Below, piece after piece: positions 37,670 through 50,999 of a stretch of 64,000 bases of DNA (its first letter is position 1; the number at the start of each line of letters is the position of its first letter). The DNA is taken from the NCBI GenBank assembly GCA_034509735.1, contig JACGWO010000004.1, forward strand, positions 10,707,395 to 10,771,394. The letters are read 5' to 3'. A program made the position numbers and the translations under genes. Source of the DNA: Sesamum alatum. Lineage: Eukaryota; Streptophyta; Magnoliopsida; Lamiales; Pedaliaceae. The notes under the pieces are model-generated. The model was not told the DNA's origin. It was given only the letters and a program-made list of their open reading frames with translations, and searched no databases.

Positions 37670-39372
37670 GCAAAGGCACAAAGCTGAGTCCATGGCTCAA
37701 ACGGGTGTTCTAGATACTAGTGCAGTTTAATGTTGAATAAGATGGAGTCCTATTGATTATTAGAGTCGATAAGAGTATATTTATAGCCATAAATGAGTCA
37801 TCTATCAGTCAATGATATGGACTGAAAACACAAGGTGTTTCCTACGATTGTGTTGAATATTAGGCATGTATCCGGACGTATGATTGATTATGAAGGTTGA
37901 CCAAAGCCTCAATATGGCAAAGATAAAAGCGAATTTAGTGTCTGAATTCGTTTAAAGGAGTTTTGTCGTTGCGCAAAGGTACAAACCCGAGTCCATGGCT
38001 GAAACGAGTTTATAGATGTAGTACTAGTGGCAATTTTATGTTGATAAAAGATAGAGTCCCTAGTCGTATAATCGAAGAGTGCCTTTAATATTGATTATTA
38101 GAGTCGATGCAATTATATTTTATAAGCCAGTAATGAGTCACTATGAGTCATGATAAGGACTGAAAAACAAGTGTGTTTGCTACGATTGTGTTGAGTATTA
38201 GGCATGTATCCGGACATACGATTGATTACGACAGGCTGACCAAAGCCCTCGATATGACAAAAAATAAAGGGGAATTAGTGTGTAAATTCGTTTAAAGGAG
38301 TTTTGTCGTTGCGCACAGGTACATAGCTGAGTCCATGGCTCAACGAGTGTTTCTAGATGTAGTACTAGTCCAATTTTTTTGTTGAAGGACAAGATGGAGT
38401 CCTAGTCGTACAATCGAAAGAGTGGCTTTAATATTGGTTATTGGAGTCGATACAAATATATTTATAGCCAGAAAATGAGTCATCTATAAGTCAATGATAA
38501 GGACTGAAAACACAGAAGGTGTTTCCTACGATTATGTTGAGTATTAGGCATGTATCCCGGACTACAATTGATTATGAAGGTTTGACCAAGCCCACATATG
38601 GCAAATGATAAAAAGGGAAATAGTGTCTAAATTCGTTTAAAAGGAGTTTGTCGTTGCGCACGGAAGTACAAAGCTGAGTCCATGGCTGCAAATGAGTGTG
38701 CTAGATGTAGTACTAGTGCAGTTTAATGTTGAATAAGATGGAGTCCTATCGTATAATCGAAGAAGTGGCTTTAATATTGATTATTAGAGTCGATACGAAT
38801 ATATTTATGACCATAAATGACTCATATATCAGTCAATGATAAGAACTGAAAACACAAAGGTGTTTCCTACGATTGTGTTGAGTATTAGGCGTGTATCCGG
38901 ACGTACGATTGATTAGGAAGGTTGAACCAAGCCCTCGATATGGCAAAGATAAAAGGAATTAGTGTATAATTCGTTCGAAGAAGGTTTGTCGTTGCGTAAA
39001 TGTACAAAGTTGAGTCCATGGCTCAAACGAGTGTTCTAGATGTAGTAATAGTGCATTTTATGTTGAATAAGATAGAGTCCTAGTCATATAATCGAAAAGT
39101 GGCATTAATATTGATTATTAGAGTCGATACGAATATATTTATCGCCAACCAGAATGGAGTCATCTATCAGTCAATGATAAGGACTGAGAACACAAGGTGT
39201 TTCCTCCGATTGTATTGAGTATTAGGCATTTATCATGACACACAATGATTATGAAGGTTGCCACAAGCCCGTCGATATGGCAAAGATAAAAGGGAATTAG
39301 TGTCTAAATTCGTTTAAAGGAGTTTGTCGTTGGGCAAAGTTTCAAAAGCTGAGTCCATGTCTCAAAAGAGTG
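37670..39372 (+). repeat. Satellite array block 7, S2 returning to S1-like, about five monomers
   Basis: Continues the monomer directly after the solo LTR. It contains types R (CCCACATATGGCAAATG near 38592) and P-like (GTTCGAAGAAGG near 38972) and a W-like monomer (TTGGGCAAAG near 39331). The last bases before the LINE read CTCAAAAGAGTG, the S1 marker, so the subfamily changes back near 39.36 kb. Confidence 0.9.
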
Positions 39373-40020
39373 GTGCACTTAAAAAAAGTTTAGGAGCGAG
39401 AAAAAAATTCTCATTCTCTAGAATTCTCTCCTCCCTCTCTCAACACAATACACACACTCATACATTTTCGGCCTTTATGGCCATATGATGAGCCCTGGAT
39501 GATATTTGAAAGCGGTAATGGGAACGCCGTTGTTGGTCGTCCATTCGTCGGAGGAGGAGAGAATGCACTTTAATCAGTAAACTCTCGCGAGTTCAACTTG
39601 TCCGAGTTCCTTGCATTGGCTAATAGGGTGATTGATGAAGGTGATCATTGCATATATGTTGGAGGCTCAGATATCGGATTTTTAAAGAGCTGTAGATGGA
39701 CCCGATATAAAAATTTGGTGATGTTTTTCAGCCCCTTTGGCCGTCAGTTGGCTCCTACTCGTCCTTCCTTCGACCCGCACTCTTACTCCTTTTCCGGCCG
39801 ATTACGGCTCCTACTCGGCTGCACGTCGGATTCCACGTATGCCATAACTTACCCGAACAAATGAATGCGTATCTGCTACACACTCCTACGGTGGCTGCAT
39901 CATTTTCGGCTCCTCTTCTCTCATTTCCGCCGTCGTCCATGGCTTCCCTCAATATTTCCGGTGAGTGCTGCGGCTGAAACCCTAGCGCCGCCCATCCATT
40001 GTGACTGTTTTGGAAGGCTC

Positions 40021-40415
40021 CAACAAGATCCGGATAATCAGCCACCTTCCTTAAGTGTGGATAAATCAGCCGCAATATTCCTTACATGTTGAGACATTCC
40101 AATCTGATCCGCCTTCCATACGCGTGGACAAACAGCCGCAATCTTACCATATAATATCCACTCTGATCCGCCTTCCATATGTGTGGATCAGCAGCCGCAC
40201 ACATTCCTTACATGTTGAGACATGGATCTTCCTTCCAATCTCCGCCTTCCAAACTCGTGGACAAACAGCCGCAACCTTCCTTATTTATCCATTCTGATCC
40301 GCCTTCCATACGTGTGGATCAGCAGCCGCAATATTCCTTACATGTTGAAGACATCAGCCTGCTGCCATTCTCCGCCTTCCATACGTGCGGATATCAGCCG
40401 CAATCTTCCTTTTTT
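40021..40415 (+). repeat. Short tandem repeats in the LINE 5' leader
   Basis: About six degenerate units containing CCGCCTTCCATACGTGTGGA and CAGCCGCAATATTCCTTACA, starting near 40042, 40111, 40171, 40244, 40302 and 40375. Unit spacing alternates around 60 and 70 bp. They lie upstream of the ORF1 start at 40517. By analogy with repeated promoter units in some mammalian L1 5' UTRs they could be regulatory, but that is only a suggestion. Confidence 0.7.
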
Positions 40416-40516
40416 AGCATGGAGCTACACATTTGGACGGGAAATTTGCTAATGTTACCGCCGGTTGCTTCCCCTTACACGGCCGACCATCTTCAGCCCC
40501 TTTGGACAAAGGTAAC

Positions 40517-41446
40517 ATGGCTAAACCACCGGACATATTCATTGGTAACGTTCCTTGACATCAAGCCTATTCTACGTTATCATCTGCTGATAAAATTACT
40601 GCTGCGTTTCATAATTCTACTCGGAAAACTCTCAATTATGTTCCTCCTTTGATTCAAAATGGTGAAACTATTGGTTCGACCTTTCGTTGAATTTAATTCG
40701 TGATGGTTCTCAACGTTGGATGCATACTATTGTTGGCTTATTTTTTGGGTCGTCGCCCTTATTTTCGTTACATGGAAGCCTTTGCTAAGAAGACATGGCC
40801 GATGGTACATAAAGGTCACAGCCACGGCTAGTGGTTTTTTTTTCCTTTCAATTCAATACGATGAAAAGCGATGGAGGAGGTGCTTGAGGGAGGACCATGG
40901 CTTTTTTCGCCACAGCCAACCTATGGTCCTCCAACGATGGGAGGCGGGAATTGGCACTAAGGAAGCACAAACTTACTGAAGTCCCAATCTGGATAAGGTT
41001 ACGTCACCTCCCGGTGGAATTTTGGACGGATGAGGGTCTTTAGTGTGTAGCTATGTAGGGGATTGGAAAGCCACTGTATCAAGATGCTATCATGAAGGCA
41101 TGCACGAGACTGGACTTCGCTCGGTGTGATATGTTATGTTGGATATCTCTTCCACACTTCCGAAACATATTGTTATCATGGGCTCCTACGGAGGACGGAC
41201 GGGAAGTACCAATGTAAGGTGGACGTGGAGAGTATGAATGGATTCCACCGAAAGTGCGTCAAGTGCATGTGCTTGGGGCACTCCACGAGTTCTTGCTCAC
41301 CGCAGAAGCCTCCACCTCGTCCCCCAGTGAAAGTTTTTGTGCTCGAACAACAACTGAAACACGTCCGGATCCACGAGCGAACGTGGAAAAGCAATCGAAC
41401 CAAGAGAGACGGCTATCGCCAAGGGAAAGGAGATTGTCCTCTTTAA
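40517..41446 (+). pseudogene. LINE ORF1 (gag-like, DUF4283 region and CCHC knuckle), frameshifted
   Basis: ATG at 40517 (MAKPPDIFIGN) opens a protein typical of plant LINE ORF1. Recognisable pieces appear in different frames: WPMVHKVTATASGFFFF near 40800; GPW and PMVLQRWEAG near 40900-40960; KHKLTEVPIWIRLRHLPVEFW near 40965-41030; GIGKPLY near 41060; and a CCHC zinc knuckle CVKCMCLGHSTSSC near 41256-41300. ORF1 proteins of this group bind LINE RNA in the particle that carries out retrotransposition. Several indels and at least one in-frame stop disrupt it. Some may be consensus errors, but the copy as given is dead. Confidence 0.8.
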
Positions 41447-41619
41447 TTCTTTTGAAGCTCTTGAATGTGAGGATGACACTGTATTAGACACTCAGGGGCC
41501 CTAAAACAATTGCACGCCCTTCCAAATTGGTTTTATGATTAATGCAGCTGTTTGAATGTGCGAGAGCTGAACCGGAGAGACCACCAAGTGGCAGTTGGCG
41601 ATCTTGTTTCAGACCACAG

Positions 41620-42480
41620 GTTAATGTTTTCTTGGTATTCTTGAAACTCGTGTTTCTTTTGGTTAATGTTGCTCGTGTACAATCTTGTGTACTTCCTCGT
41701 TGGAATTGGTTTTCTGAATATTTTGTTGTTGGGAACCCGTATTTGCTTGCAATGAAGATGAACTTGAGGTAGAGGTTCTAATGGTACACTTACAATTCAT
41801 ACACTGCAAGTTGTTTATTCGTAGACATCATTTATATATCCTTGTTACAGTTGCCTATGGGTCTAATGAGTTGGGACTAGACGTGATCTTTGGCAGGAAC
41901 TCGGTAGATTTCCTTGGAATGTCTGATCAGCCATGGCTGGTTCTAGGGGATTTTAATACGGGTGGTGGAACATGAGCGAGGTTATGGGGGCGGTCGGTTG
42001 ACATCCGTGTCGCTATGGAGGAATTTCGGAGGTGCCTGATGGATACTGGACTTATTCACCTACCCATGCAGGGGTGTACGTTTTCATGGCACAATTGCAG
42101 TGATGATCACAGGAGTCTATGGAAGAAACTTGACCGTATGCTTGTCAATGACAGTTGGTTCCGACAATGGCCGGATAGCTGTTACCATAGTCTTAACCCC
42201 CGGACTTTGGATCATTCCCCTTTGGTACTTCAAGGTACTTCCTTTATCCCGCAGGCTGGCATGTTCTGTTTTGATAATTTTCTGGCTTCTTCTCCGTCCT
42301 TTATTCCTATAGTTCGGGATGTCTGGCATCATCAGATAGAGGGTACGGCTATGTATGAGGTTACACGTAAACTTAAAGCACTTAAACCTATTTTTCGTGC
42401 TGAGAGGAGGAAAAAAGGAGACCTAGCCCAAAACGTCCAACTAGCGGCAGAATTTCTTGCATTAGCACAATCGGTGTTAC
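41620..42480 (+). pseudogene. LINE ORF2 endonuclease domain, partial and frameshifted
   Basis: The apurinic-like endonuclease that nicks the target for LINE integration. Visible signatures: ILETRV-type start near 41636, VARVQSCVLPRWNWF near 41672, VTVAYGSNELG near 41850, GDFNT (41946-41960), then, after two close frameshifts near 41961 and 41990, an uninterrupted stretch from 42015 with GCTFSWHN, LDRMLVN and the LDHSPLVL motif near 42206. The frame then continues towards reverse transcriptase and is lost in the N gap. A translation running across the gap is meaningless. Confidence 0.85.
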
Positions 42481-42980
42481 NNNNNNNNNNNNNNNNNNNN
42501 NNNNNNNNNNNNNNNNNNNNNNNNNNNNNNNNNNNNNNNNNNNNNNNNNNNNNNNNNNNNNNNNNNNNNNNNNNNNNNNNNNNNNNNNNNNNNNNNNNNN
42601 NNNNNNNNNNNNNNNNNNNNNNNNNNNNNNNNNNNNNNNNNNNNNNNNNNNNNNNNNNNNNNNNNNNNNNNNNNNNNNNNNNNNNNNNNNNNNNNNNNNN
42701 NNNNNNNNNNNNNNNNNNNNNNNNNNNNNNNNNNNNNNNNNNNNNNNNNNNNNNNNNNNNNNNNNNNNNNNNNNNNNNNNNNNNNNNNNNNNNNNNNNNN
42801 NNNNNNNNNNNNNNNNNNNNNNNNNNNNNNNNNNNNNNNNNNNNNNNNNNNNNNNNNNNNNNNNNNNNNNNNNNNNNNNNNNNNNNNNNNNNNNNNNNNN
42901 NNNNNNNNNNNNNNNNNNNNNNNNNNNNNNNNNNNNNNNNNNNNNNNNNNNNNNNNNNNNNNNNNNNNNNNNNNNNNNNN
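42481..42980. other. Assembly gap of exactly 500 N
   Basis: A run of 500 N, a round size that usually denotes a gap of unknown length. Left of it is LINE ORF2; right of it is satellite in the opposite orientation. The true size and content of the missing part are unknown. Confidence 0.99.
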
Positions 42981-45900
42981 GATACTAATGCAATGCCACT
43001 TTATCTTTGCCATATCGAGGGCTTGGTGAATCTATGTGATCAATCGTACGTCTGGATACATGCCTAATACGCAACACAAAATAGGAAACACTAGTATTTC
43101 CAATCCTATCATATTGACTAAATAGCTGACTCATTTCTGGCGATAAATATATTCGTATCGACTCTCATAATTAATATTTAAATCACTCTTCGATTATACG
43201 GACTAAAAAATCCATCTTATTTCAACCTAAAAATTACTAGGACTACATCTAGAACTTCTCTATTTTTGAGCCATGGACTCAGCTTTGTACATTTGTACAA
43301 TGAGGAACTCCTTTAAACAAATTTAGACATTAATGCAATTTTATCTTTGCCATATCGAGGGCTTGGTGAATCTATGTGATCAATCGTACGTCCGGATACA
43401 TGCCTAATACGCAAACACAATAGTAGAACACTGTGATTTCCAATCCAGTGCTTATCATTGACTGATAGATGGACTATTTCTGGCTACAAATATATTCGTA
43501 TCGACTCTAATAATCAAATTTAAACTATACGACTAAACTCTAGCTTATTCAACCTAAAAATGTACTAGGACTACATCTAGAAACACTCTTTTTGAGTTCA
43601 TGGACTCAGCTTCGACATTTGCGCACCGAAAAACTCCTTTAAACAAAATTTAGACCATTAATTTGAACTTTGATCTTTGCCATATCGAGGTGTTGGTGAA
43701 ACCTTCGTGATCAATCATTACGTCCGAATACATGCCTATACTTCACCACAATAGTAGGAAACACTTGTATTTCCAGTCCTATCATTGATTGATAGATGAC
43801 TAATTCTGGCTATAAAAATAATTCATATCCGATCGTCTCTATAATCAATATTAAATCCACTCTTCGATTATACGATAAACTCCATATTATTCGGACTATC
43901 AATCAAGCTTTTGGAATAGCCAAAATTTAATGCAAATTTATTCTTGCCGTATTCGAGGGCTTGGTGAATCCTGTGTGATCAATCGTACGTCGGGATACAT
44001 GCCTAATTACGCCAAACATAATAGTAGGAACACTGTTTAACCTCAGTCCTTATCATTGACTGATAGATGACTCATTTCTGCTATAATATATTCCGTACCG
44101 ACTCTAATAATCAATATAAATCCACTCTTCGATTATACGACTAAAACTCCATCTTATTCCCTAGAAAATGGACTAGGACTACATCTAGAACACTCTTTTG
44201 AGCCATGGACTCAAAACTTTGTACATTTGCGCAATGAGCAACTCTTTAAACAAATTTAGACACTAATGCACTTTTATCTTTGCATATCGAGGGCTTGGTG
44301 AATCTATTCAGGGATCAATCGTACGTCGGATGCCTAAACGCGAAACACAATAGTAGGAAACACTTTTGTATTTTCAGTCCTTATCATTGACTGATAGATG
44401 ACTCATTTCTAGCTAATAAATATACTTCCGTATCGGCTCTAATAATCAATATTAAAATCCACTCTCGATTATATGCGACTAAACCTACATCTATTCAACC
44501 TTTGGCCTGACAAACACCTTTAAAAGGCAGGACTACATTCTAGAACATTCCTTTTGAGCCATGGACTTCATCTTATTCAACATAATTGTGTACATTGCGC
44601 TTTGGTAACGCATGGAAACATCCTTTAAACAAATTAGACACTATTGCACTTTTATCTTAAAGCCATATCGAGGGCTTGGTGAACCTTCATGATCAATCGT
44701 ACGTCCGGATACATGCCTGATACGCAACAGAATAGTAGAAAAACACTGTATTTCCTTGTCCTTATCATTGATTGATAGATGACTCATTTCTGGATATAAA
44801 TATATTTGTATCGACTCTAATAATCAATATTAAAATCCACTCTTCGATTATACGACTAGAACTCCAGCTTATCCACCTAAAATGACTGGACTACATCTAG
44901 AAACATTCTTTTGAGTCATGGACCCAGCTTGTACATTTGAGCAACGAAAACTCCATTTAACAAAATTTGGACATTAATGCACTTGATGTTTGCCATATCG
45001 AGGTCTTGGTGAAACTCGTGATCAATTGTACGTCCGGATACATGCCTAATACTCACCACAATAGTAGGAAAACACCTTTTGTTTCCAATCCTTATCATTA
45101 ACTGATAGATGACTCATTTTTTGGCTACAAATAAATCGTATGGACTCTAATAATTCAATATTAAATCCACATCTTCGACTCCATCTTATTATACGACTAA
45201 AACCTCCATCTTATTCAACCGAAATTTCAAATTGCACTAGGACTGACTCAATACTCAACACAATCGTAGGAACAGAACTCTCTTTTGAGCACAATGGACT
45301 AGAGCCAGCTGTACATTTGTGCAAGATGAGCAACTCCCTTTTAAACTAATTTAGAACACTAATGCTTTATAAATAAATTCTTTGCCATATCTCTGGCTTT
45401 GGTGAACTATGTGAATCAATCGTACATCTGGATACAATGCCTAATACGCAACACAATAGTAGGAAACACTTGTATTTCTAGTCCTTATCATTGACTGATA
45501 GAGGACTCATTTCTGGCTATAAATATCTCCGTATCGACTCTCATAATCAATATTAAATCCACTCTCGATTGTACGACTAAGAACTCTATTATTCAACCTA
45601 AAAATGCACTAGGACTACATCTAGAACACTCTTTTTGAAACATGGACTCAGCTTTGTACATTTGCGCAACTAAAAATGAGCTATATTTTGAAACACCTTT
45701 AACATAAAGTTAGACAATAATGCACTTTTATCTTTGCCATATCGAGGGCATGGTGAACCTTCGTGATCAATCGTATGTCCGGATACATGCCTAATACGCA
45801 ACAAAATAGTAGGAAACACTAGTATTTCCAGTCCTTATCATTGACTGATAGATGACTCATTTCTGGCTATAAATATATTCGTATCGACTATAACAATCAA

Positions 45901-48900
45901 TATTAAATCCACTCTTCGATTATACGACTAGAACTCCAGCTTAATCAACATAAAAATACACTAGGACTACATCTAGAACACTCGTTTGAGTCATGGACTT
46001 AGCTTTGTACATTTAGCGCAACAAAAAACTCCTTTAACCCACTTTAGACATAAATGCAATTTGAATGTTTGCCATATCGAGGTGTTGGTGAACCTTCGTG
46101 ATAAATCGTACGTCCGGACACATTGCCTAATACTCACCACAATAGTAGAAACACCTTTGTGTTTCAATCCTTATCATTAACTGATAGATGGCTCATTTCT
46201 GGCTACAAATATATTCGTATGGACTCTAATAATCAATATTAATCCACTCTTCGATTATACGACTAGGAAACTCCATCTAATTCAAACCATTTAAAATAGC
46301 ACTTACTACATCTAGAACTCTCTTTTGAGCCATGGACTCAAGCTTTGTACATTTCCGCAAATGAGCAATTCCTGTAAAAAATTTAGACACTAATCCGTTT
46401 TATCTTTTGCCATATCAGTGGGCTTGATGAATCTATTCGTGATCAATCGTACGTCTTTGGATACATGCCTAATACGCAACACAATAGTAGGAAACACTTT
46501 TGTTTTCAGTCTTATCATTGACTGATAGATGACTCATTTCTGGCTATAAATATATTCATATCGACTCTAATAATCAATATTAAATCCACTCTTCGAATTA
46601 CGACTAGGAACTCCATTCTTATTCAACCTAAAAATGCACTAGGACTACATCTGAGAACAATCTTTTGAGCCATGGACTCAGCTTTGTACATTTGCGCAAC
46701 GAAAAACTCCTTTAACAAATTTATACATTAATGCACTTTTATCTTTGCCATATCGAGGGCTTGGTGAACCTTCGTGATCTATCGTACGTCCTGATACATG
46801 CCTAATACTCAACACAATAGTAGGAAACACCTTGTTTTCAGCCCTTATCATTAAACTGATAGATGACTCATTTCTGGCTATAAATATATTCGTATCGGAC
46901 TCTAATAATCAATATTAAACCACTCTTCGATTATACGACTAGAACTCCCTTCTTCAACCTAAAAATGCACTAGGACTATATCTAGAACACTCTTTTTGAG
47001 CCATGGACTCAAGCATACATTTGCGCAATCTGAAAACTTTAAACTCCAAATTTAGACAGTAATGCACTTTTATGTTTCAATAATCATATCGAGGGCTTGG
47101 TGAACCTTCATGATCAATCGTACGTTCGGATACATGCCTTAATACTCACCACAATAGTAGGAAACACTTGTGTTTCCAAGTCCTTATCATTGACTGATAG
47201 ATGACTCATTTCTGGCTATAAATATATTCGTATCAAACTCTAATAATAAATATTAAATCCACTCTTTCGATTATACGACTAAAACTCCATCTTATTCACC
47301 TAAAAATGCACTAACTACATCTAGACACTCTTTTGAGTCATGGACTCAGCTTTGTACATTTATGCGAAAAAACTCCTTTAAAACGAATTTAGACACTAAT
47401 GTTTAATCTTTGCCATATCGAGGCTTGGTCAACTTCGTGATCAATCGTACGTCCTGGATACATGCCAAATACTCAACACAATAATAGGAAACACTTGTGT
47501 TTTCAGTCCTTATCATTGACTGATAGATGACTCATTTCTGGCGATAAATATATTGGTATGGACTTCATAATCAATATTAAAATCCTCTTCGATTATACGA
47601 CTAAAACTCCATCTTATTCAACCTAAAAATGCACTAGACTACATCTAGACACTCTTTTGAGCCATGGACTCAGCTTTGTACATTGTGCCAATGACAAACT
47701 CCTTTAAACAAATTTAGACACTAATGCTTTTATCTTTGCCATATCGAGGGCTTGGTGAACCTTCTAGTAATCAATAGTACGTCCGGATACATGCCTAAAT
47801 TACGCAACACAATAGTAGGAAACACTTGTATTTCCAGTGCGTATCATTGACTGATAGATGACTTTTCTAGCTATAAATATATTCGTATCGACTCTAATAA
47901 TCAATATTAAATCTTCGATTATACGACTAAACTCCATCTGATTCAACCTAAAAATGCACTAGGGACTACATCTAGAACACTCTTTTGAGTCATGCGACTC
48001 AGCTTTTACGTACATTTCCGCACGAAAAACTCCTTTAACAAAAGACATTAATTCACTTTTGTTGGCCATATCGAGGTGTTGGTAAAACCTTCGTGATCAA
48101 TCATACGTCCGAATACATGCCTAATATCACCACAAGTAGGAAACACTTGTATTTCCAGTCCTTATCATTGATTGATAGATGACTAATTTCTGGCTATAAA
48201 TATATTCATATTGATTCTAATAATTCATATATTAAAACTCTTTCGATTGTTCCATCCTATTCGTACGAGATAATAATCATAGACACTAATTGCAATTTTA
48301 TCTTTGCCGTATCGAGGGCTTGGTGAACCTGTGTGATCAATCGTACGTCGGGATACATGCCTAATACGCAACATAATAGTAGGAAACACTAGTATAACCT
48401 GTCCTTATCATTGACTGATTGATGACTCATTTCTGCCTATAAATATATTCGTATCGACTCTAATAATCAATATAATCCACTCTTCGATTATACAACTAAA
48501 ACTCCATCTTATTCAACCTAAAAATGCACTAGGACTACATCTAGAACTCTCTTTTGAGCCATGGACTCAACTTTGTACATTTGCGCAATGAGCAACTCCT
48601 TTAAACAAATTTAGACACTAATGCACTTTTATCTTTGTCATATCTCGGGCTTGGTGAATCTATGTGATCAATCGTACGTCCGGATACATGCCTAAAATGG
48701 AACACAATAGTAGGAAACACCTTGTGTTTCCAATCCATATCATTAACTGATAGATGACTCATTTTTTGCTACAAATATATTCGTATGGACTCTAATAATC
48801 AATATTAAATCCACTCTTCGATTATACGACTAAAACTCCATCTTATTCAACTAAAAATGCACTAAGACTACATCTAGAACATTCTTTTGAGCCATGGACT

Positions 48901-50999
48901 CAGCTTTGTACATTTGCGCAACGAGCAACTCCTTTAAACAAATTTAGACACTAATGCACTTTTATCTTTGCCATATCGAGGGCTTGGTGAACCTTCGTGA
49001 TCAATCGTACGTCCGGATACATGCCTAATACGCAACACAATAGTAGGAAACACTTGTATTTCCAGTCCTTATCATTGACTGATAGATGACTCATTTCTGG
49101 CTATAAATATATTCGTATCGACTCTAATAATCAATATTAAATCCACTCTTCGATTATACGACTAGAACTCCATCTTATTCAACCTAAAAATGCACTAGAC
49201 TACATCTAGCACTCTTTTTGAGCCATGGACTCAGCTTTGTACATTTGCGCAATGAAAACTCCTTTAACAAATTTAGACACTAATAAACTTTTATCTTTCA
49301 TATCGAGGGCTTGGTCAACCTTCGTGATCAATCGTACGTCCGGATACATGCCTAATACTCAACACAATAGTAGGAAACACTTGTGTTTTCAGTCCTTATC
49401 ATTGACTGATAGATGACTCATTTCTGGCTATAAATATATTCGTATCGACTCTAATAATCAATATTAAATCCACACTTCGATTATACAACTAGAACTCCAT
49501 CTTATTCAACCTAAAAATGCACTAGGACTACATCTAGAACACTCTTTTGAGCCATGGACTCAGCTTTGTACATTTGCGCAACGAAAACTCCTTTAACCAA
49601 ATTTAGACATTAATTTGCACTTTGATGTTTGCCATATCGAGGTCTTGGTGAATATTTCGTGATCAATCGTACGTCCAGATACATGCCAAATACTCACCAC
49701 AATAGTAGGAAACACCTTGTGTTTCCAATCCTTATCATTAACTGATAGATGACTCATTTTTTGGCTATAAATATATTCGTATGGACTCTAATAATCAATA
49801 TTAATTATGTTACAATTAAAACTCCATCTTATTCAACCTAAAAATGCACTAAGCCTACATCTGAACTCTCTTTTGAGTCATGGACTCAGCTTTTGTACAT
49901 TTGTGCAATGAGCAAGTCCTTTAAACAATTTACTAATGCAATTTTATCTTTGCCATATCGAGGGCTGTGTAATCAATCGTACGTCTGGATACAAATACGC
50001 AACACAATAATAGGAAACACTAGTATTTCCAGTCCTTATCATTGACTAATAGATGACTCATTTCTGGCGATAAATATATTCGTATGGACTCATAATCAAT
50101 ATTAAATCAACTCTTCGATTATACGACTAAGGAAATCCATCTTATTCAACTAAAAATGTACTAGACTACATCTAGAACCTCTTTTGAGCCATGGACTCAG
50201 CTTTGTAACATTTGTACAATGAAAGGAACTCCTTTAAACAAATTTAGACATTAATGCTTTTATCTTTGCCATATCGAGGGCTTGGTGAACCTTCTATGTG
50301 ATCAATCGTACGTCCGGATACATGCCTAATACTCAACACAATAGTAGGAAACACTTGTATTTCCAGTCCTTATCATTGACTGATAGATGACTTATTTCTA
50401 GCTATAAATATATTCGTATCGACTATAATAATCAATATTAAAATCTCATTATACGAAACTTCTTATTCAACTAAAAATTGCACTAGGTACTACATCTAGA
50501 ACACTCGTTTTGAGTCATGGACTCAGCTTTGTACTTTGCGCAACGAAAACTCCTTTAAACGAATTTAGACACTAATTTTTATCTTTTGCCATATCGGGGC
50601 TTGGTGAACCTTCGTAATCAATCATACGTCCGGATACATGCCTAATACTCAACACAATCGTAGGAAACACTTGTGTTTTCAGTCCTTATCATTGATTGAT
50701 AGATGACTCATTTCTGGCTATAAATATATTCATATCGACTCTAATAATCAATATTAAAATCCACTCTTCGCATTATACGACTCATCATATCGACTATAAT
50801 TTAGACACTAATTTTTTATCTTTGCCATATCGAGGGCTTGGTCAACCTATGTAATCAATCGTACGTCGGGATACATGCCTAATACGCAACATAATAGTAG
50901 GCTTGTATACCTGTCCTTATCATTGACTGATAGATGACTCATTTCTGGCTATAAATATATTCGTATCGACTCTAATAATCAATATTAAATCCACTCTTC

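Larger units (their letters stand above)
29736..38865 (+). repeat. Large tandem duplication, copy 2 (about 9.1 kb)
   Basis: Second copy of the unit at 20935-29735. The junction lies in the shared stretch ATGATAAGAACTGAAAACAC near 29715-29745: sequence left of it matches that near 38840, sequence right of it matches that near 20940. This is what an unequal crossover between misaligned monomers leaves behind. Both inserted elements and their target duplications are present in both copies, so they predate the duplication. Confidence 0.85.
39373..42480 (+). mobile_element. LINE 5' half (5' UTR, ORF1, ORF2 endonuclease), cut by the assembly gap
   Basis: A non-satellite segment of 3.1 kb that starts in S1 satellite after CTCAAAAGAGTG and runs into the N gap. 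The order is a 5' leader with tandem repeats, an ORF1 remnant with DUF4283-like and CCHC parts, then an ORF2 endonuclease remnant. This is the 5'-to-3' layout of plant L1-type LINEs. The reverse transcriptase that should follow is not visible and would lie in the gap or be missing; beyond the gap there is only satellite, inverted. Target duplication cannot be tested. Confidence 0.88.

Noticed and set aside
42015..43067. 350-codon frame crossing the N gap, and the minus-strand frame 42477-43013
   Set aside because: They are read through 500 unknown bases; only 42015-42480 is real coding remnant (LINE endonuclease).
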